Position numbers and translations under genes: made by a program
Assembly: GCA_023014365.1 (NCBI GenBank)
Contig: JAEBUN010000031.1
Span: 62,001 to 126,000 of the forward strand
Direction: 5' to 3'
Origin: Lepiota brunneoincarnata
Taxonomy: Eukaryota; Basidiomycota; Agaricomycetes; Agaricales; Agaricaceae
DNA: 64,000 nucleotides
Shown here: in pieces, positions 61,012 through 64,000 of the stretch
Numbering within the stretch: the stretch's first letter is position 1
Layout: the number at the start of each line of letters is the position of its first letter
The notes under the pieces: model-generated
Databases searched by the model: none
Told to the model about the DNA's origin: nothing
The model's input: only the letters and a program-made list of their open reading frames with translations

Positions 61012-61773
61012 TGGGGTAAGCGAGGTTGACGCGGTGGGGAGTGAACCCTTACCGGAGAATCATACCGGCGCTCGATCCACTCCCGATCGAAGCGGTGAGC
61101 CCAGAATGGGCAGGCCGAAGCCGAAGCAGCGTGAGCGCCTCCGCAATTCACGCAAACGGGAGCGTGAGGGCAGGGGCGGTCAGTGGGGGTAGGGGGAATG
61201 GGCGGCCTGTGGTTGGGCTGCCCCTTGCAACATGATGCAAATGCCCGATGGTTAGTCGGGGAATGCGGGCCGCCGCAATGAGAGCAGCGGATAGCCTCGC
61301 GTCGGCAGGCTAGAGAGGGGTGCCCCCACTTCCAGCAGCGCTGGCAGAGGGGGACGCCGGGGTTGGCCTTGGCAGGGATAATCCTGCACGGGGTGCCGTC
61401 GATGGTGATGACGCGTCGGGAGACCGTCTTCGCGTTAGAACCCTGTTGAGAGTCCCAGATCTCAAAGAACACGGTCGCCGTGTCGGCGGCGCGCGAGTTC
61501 TTGACGATGCATGGCCTGGTGGCCAACACAAAATACTCAGACCACACAGAGTGCTGCATGGCCTCGACAACCCGATCGGGTGTGAGCCAGGGCTGCCCGC
61601 CCCGGAACATAGGCGCGTCGAGGAGCTTGAGATAGCTCTTCGAGCGGGGAAGGTTCGCGTCGACGACGGCGTTGGGCCAATTGCCGCGGACAGCGTTCCT
61701 GATGGTGCCAATGTCCAGTTCACTGGGCACGGCGGTAGTGTAGCACGCTACGTGTGAGTCCATCTGCTGGACC
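61008..61773 (-). pseudogene. LINE-A ORF1 C-terminal part (truncated)
   Basis: About 254 codons open from VQQMDSHVACYTTAVPSELD to the three knuckles (CQRCWKWGHPSLAC, CSHCGGPHSPTNH, CVNCGGAHAASASAC) and TGA at 61008. Upstream, the open frame reads through the neighbouring copy's poly(A) as poly-Lys into its 3' UTR, which is not meaningful. Confidence 0.88.
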
Positions 61774-64000
61774 TTTTTTTTTTTTTTTTTTTTTTTAAAT
61801 CTCCAATTTATTACACGGGCCACGTAGGGAGGCCGTGCGCAGCAACGTACTACAGTACAAACGACCGAGCCGTACACTACAGGGTATCTGTACATACAAC
61901 GCGTGACCGCGGATGCGGGCATGCGTTTCCCCATGCCCAGGACGAAGCCGCCCCGAGTGAACGGAGGCGGGAAGACAGCTACCGCCCAGCGCACGGCGCG
62001 GGGACAAAGCCAAGACGAGGTCCCCCCCCTTATCGGGGGCTAGGGGTCAATTCCCACGTAAATCCCTACACGCCGCCCGAAGACAGCGGGGGAATAACCA
62101 ACGCCCCAGCCCGGACCCAACCGGGCGCCAGGCAGAGCCACTAGCCGATACCCCCCGGGGGGGGCCCGGCCCTCTCAGTGAATGCGAACGCGGTCGGGGA
62201 CGCCTCGAGGAAAGCAATGAGAGCCTCGACCGTAGCCAGGACCCCCGCCATGGAGTGCCTAGGGCAGCTCCGGAACACGTGCTCACGGGTCTCCTCCCGA
62301 AACCCGCAGCGACAGGAATAGTCTTCCTGTGGGAAAAAGCGCCTCCGATAGCCCCCTATCGGCGCGTGGTTAAGAATAGCACGCGTCATCCGGGCCATTA
62401 CTGACACCGAGTGAGCGTGCGGGATCCAGGCACCACCATGGAGATACGTGGGCCGCAGGGGACGGTCATCGTCCCTGGCGAGCTGGAGGAAACCATGCCC
62501 GCGATGGTCAGGATCCTGGAACAGATCGATCCAGCGGTCCTGACACGACCGTACTTCCTCCTTGCGGAGGTAGTCAAGCGAGGCCCGGGGACGAGCCCCT
62601 ACCCCAACGGGAGGCAACGACCTCACGAAGTCGTGCACCTGAGTGTGGAAAGGCCACTTTGCACGTGAAGGGACCTCCCAGAAATGGACCGAGCGGGCCG
62701 GACCCCCGGCGAACCACTCGGCGAGAAGGCGGCAGACCGCCAAGGAATGACCCTGGGCGGAGTGCACCGACGGGTCCACCGCCCGCCTGGCCGAGGCCAT
62801 CGAGTCGGTGAACAAGACAAGACTGGCGGCGCCCTCGACAGAAACTGCCTTGGACACCGCCAGCCGGATGGCGAAAAGCTCGGCCTCGGGAGCCGTGACC
62901 TTCCCCCCCGGAAGCCGGACCGCATAGATGCAGCCCAGCCCCTGGAATACTTGGGCGGCCGAAACCGCCTGGTGGACCCGGCGGGGCGGCAGACTTGCGT
63001 CCGTCGCTGCCACCAGAACCCCCGGATCAGCCTGCGCCCAGGCCAGAACTCGGTCGAGAGCTGCGACATGGGCTGTGAGGGCGTCCTCCGCCCCCCGGTC
63101 GTAAGAGTGGAAGCGGACCCGGTCGGGGTACACATCCAGGAGACGGCGCCCCGGCCAGGCCTCCGGCGCAACAGCGTCGAAAGGCCCAGCGAGGGCGGCA
63201 AGACGCTGGTTAGCGTCGACAACAGGCCCCTTCCCCTTGATCAGCTCGCGGGGAGGGAGCCTGGCTATGGACCGGACGTGAGACCGGAGATCACCGCTGT
63301 AGCCCCAGCCAAGGAGGGCACGAACGGGGTGGCCCGGAGCAAGCGTGGCGTACTGCAACTCGGCACGGTCACGAAGCTTCCGGAGATGGAGATGAATGGG
63401 GATCAGGCCCGCAATGGCCCCAACCCCCCCATCGGGTGACGTCCTAAAGGCGCCGGTGATCCAGAGTGCAGCCCGCCGCTGCATCCGGCGAAGGTGGTCC
63501 AACGCGCCCTTACACCTGGCGCCCCGGTAATACCACAAGCGAAAGCCGTATGTGGCTATAGGAACCACGCACGACCGATATAGAAGGCGCTTCTGGTCTG
63601 GCAGAAGCCCCCGGACGGAATTACCAAGCATCCCCATGGCCTTGACCGTGGAAATAGCCTTGGTAGAGTAGAAGCGAACATGCTCCTTAAACGTAAGGGC
63701 ACAATCGAAATAGAAACCCAAGTACCTCCAATAGGTCTTGGGCCGAAGAGGGGTAGCACCAGTGAACGGGGGAAACCCCAAGTCCACCGGAGGATTCTCA
63801 CCGGAACGGTCCCGTGAGAAATGGAAGAGCTCGGACTTATTGTGCTCCACGACCAGCGCGAACCGGGTGAAGGTGTCATGGACAACCTCGTAAGATCTGC
63901 GGAGCAGGACGCAGTTAGCGTCCAAGTCCCAGGCCTGCGCCACAATGGTGCCATCGTCGACGTAAGACAGGAGCGAAAGGCCCGGCTGAGGGAGCCGCCG
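61774..64000 (-). mobile_element. LINE-A copy, 3' half, continues beyond window
   Basis: Poly(T) 61774-61796, 3' UTR to 62140, then ORF2 from its stop at 62141 up to the window end, just past the YVDD region. Almost identical to the copies at 25002 and 46685. Confidence 0.92.
62141..64000 (-). CDS. LINE-A ORF2, C-terminal half (partial, open)
   Basis: Open to the window edge, beyond 63943: LSYVDDGT (about 63948-63971), then the RT thumb (GFYFDCALTFKEHVRFYSTK, LLPDQKRLLYRSCVV), RNase H (ATDASLPP, EAELFAIRLAVS, LFTDSMASARR) and the Cys/His module CRCGFREETREHVFRSC, ending in PPGGIG. No stop or frameshift. Whether the N-terminal half is intact cannot be seen. Confidence 0.92.
   Translation of the reverse strand, partial: RRLPQPGLSLLSYVDDGTIVAQAWDLDANCVLLRRSYEVVHDTFTRFALVVEHNKSELFHFSRDRSGENPPVDLGFPPFTGATPLRPKTYWRYLGFYFDCALTFKEHVRFYSTKAISTVKAMGMLGNSVRGLLPDQKRLLYRSCVVPIATYGFRLWYYRGARCKGALDHLRRMQRRAALWITGAFRTSPDGGVGAIAGLIPIHLHLRKLRDRAELQYATLAPGHPVRALLGWGYSGDLRSHVRSIARLPPRELIKGKGPVVDANQRLAALAGPFDAVAPEAWPGRRLLDVYPDRVRFHSYDRGAEDALTAHVAALDRVLAWAQADPGVLVAATDASLPPRRVHQAVSAAQVFQGLGCIYAVRLPGGKVTAPEAELFAIRLAVSKAVSVEGAASLVLFTDSMASARRAVDPSVHSAQGHSLAVCRLLAEWFAGGPARSVHFWEVPSRAKWPFHTQVHDFVRSLPPVGVGARPRASLDYLRKEEVRSCQDRWIDLFQDPDHRGHGFLQLARDDDRPLRPTYLHGGAWIPHAHSVSVMARMTRAILNHAPIGGYRRRFFPQEDYSCRCGFREETREHVFRSCPRHSMAGVLATVEALIAFLEASPTAFAFTERAGPPPGGIG

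Larger units (their letters stand above)
56760..61773 (-). mobile_element. LINE-A copy, 5'-truncated in ORF1, ORF2 intact
   Basis: Poly(T) with one G (56760-56782), 3' UTR, intact ORF2 (61011-57127) and ORF1 from the QQMDSHVACYTT codons. Its truncated 5' side at 61773 abuts the poly(T) of the next minus-strand copy. Confidence 0.92.

Noticed and set aside
61008..61994. 328-codon frame with a poly-Lys stretch, and similar Phe/Lys-rich frames at other poly(A)/poly(T) runs
   Set aside because: These frames read through the poly(A) tails of LINE copies; the homopolymer is the tail.
1..64000. CRISPR arrays, bacterial operons, Shine-Dalgarno sites, rRNA
   Set aside because: Sequence content is eukaryotic retrotransposons. 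The repeats seen are LTRs, TSDs and element copies. No regularly spaced short repeats or rRNA signatures were noticed.

Overview
The window appears to be a retrotransposon graveyard and nursery from a filamentous fungus, most likely a basidiomycete (inference). Grounds for this are a CCHC/EN-RT-RNase H non-LTR element resembling the fungal Tad1 type, a Ty3/gypsy element with a chromodomain, introns of about 50 bp, and transition-biased decay. No host housekeeping gene, rRNA or canonical tRNA could be recognised. Almost every base can be assigned to a transposable element. The names LINE-A, LINE-B, element C and tail D are local labels used here, not database names.

Left part (1-21126): a decayed LINE-B copy on the minus strand (1 to about 6430) carries a 5'-truncated LINE-A insert (564-1902, with a target-site duplication, TSD) and an unexplained AT-richer insert of about 1.2 kb (3776-4975). 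It is followed by a series of LINE-A copies. One of these (9137-16950) reaches the family's 5' end but has an internal deletion in the reverse transcriptase. It also holds a 186-bp insertion consisting only of LINE-A 3' UTR, and a 1.76-kb TSD-flanked non-coding retroposon (element C) whose tail copies that of LINE-A. A tRNA-like, possibly SINE-derived segment lies at 18336-18593.

Middle (21127-40218): a Ty1/copia element (5' LTR 21127-21446, copia-type primer site) is split by a solo LTR of its own family and by a LINE-B copy, which is itself split by a LINE-A copy with an intact ORF2. Each insertion is in frame with the next copia segment, so the order of events can be read. The copia element ends abruptly at a Ty3/gypsy element (32345-40218) with 661-bp LTRs and open gag and pol. 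Between pol and the 3' LTR this gypsy carries a convergent, intron-containing gene for a coiled-coil protein with a Zn2Cys6-like cysteine cluster. That gene is the most unusual coding feature in the window.

Right part (40219-64000): LINE-A copies in both orientations. The copy at 46685-53249 is full length (about 6.56 kb) with both ORFs open. The copies at 25002-29791 and 56760-61773 keep intact ORF2. ORF1 stop and ORF2 start overlap as ATGA, suggesting coupled re-initiation of translation. The LINE-A machinery (ORF1 RNA-binding protein plus ORF2 endonuclease/RT/RNase H) is the likely driver for its own copies and, through shared 3' tails, possibly for element C. All alignments were made by eye, so boundaries are accurate to a few bases where a TSD or poly(A) is stated and to tens of bases elsewhere.
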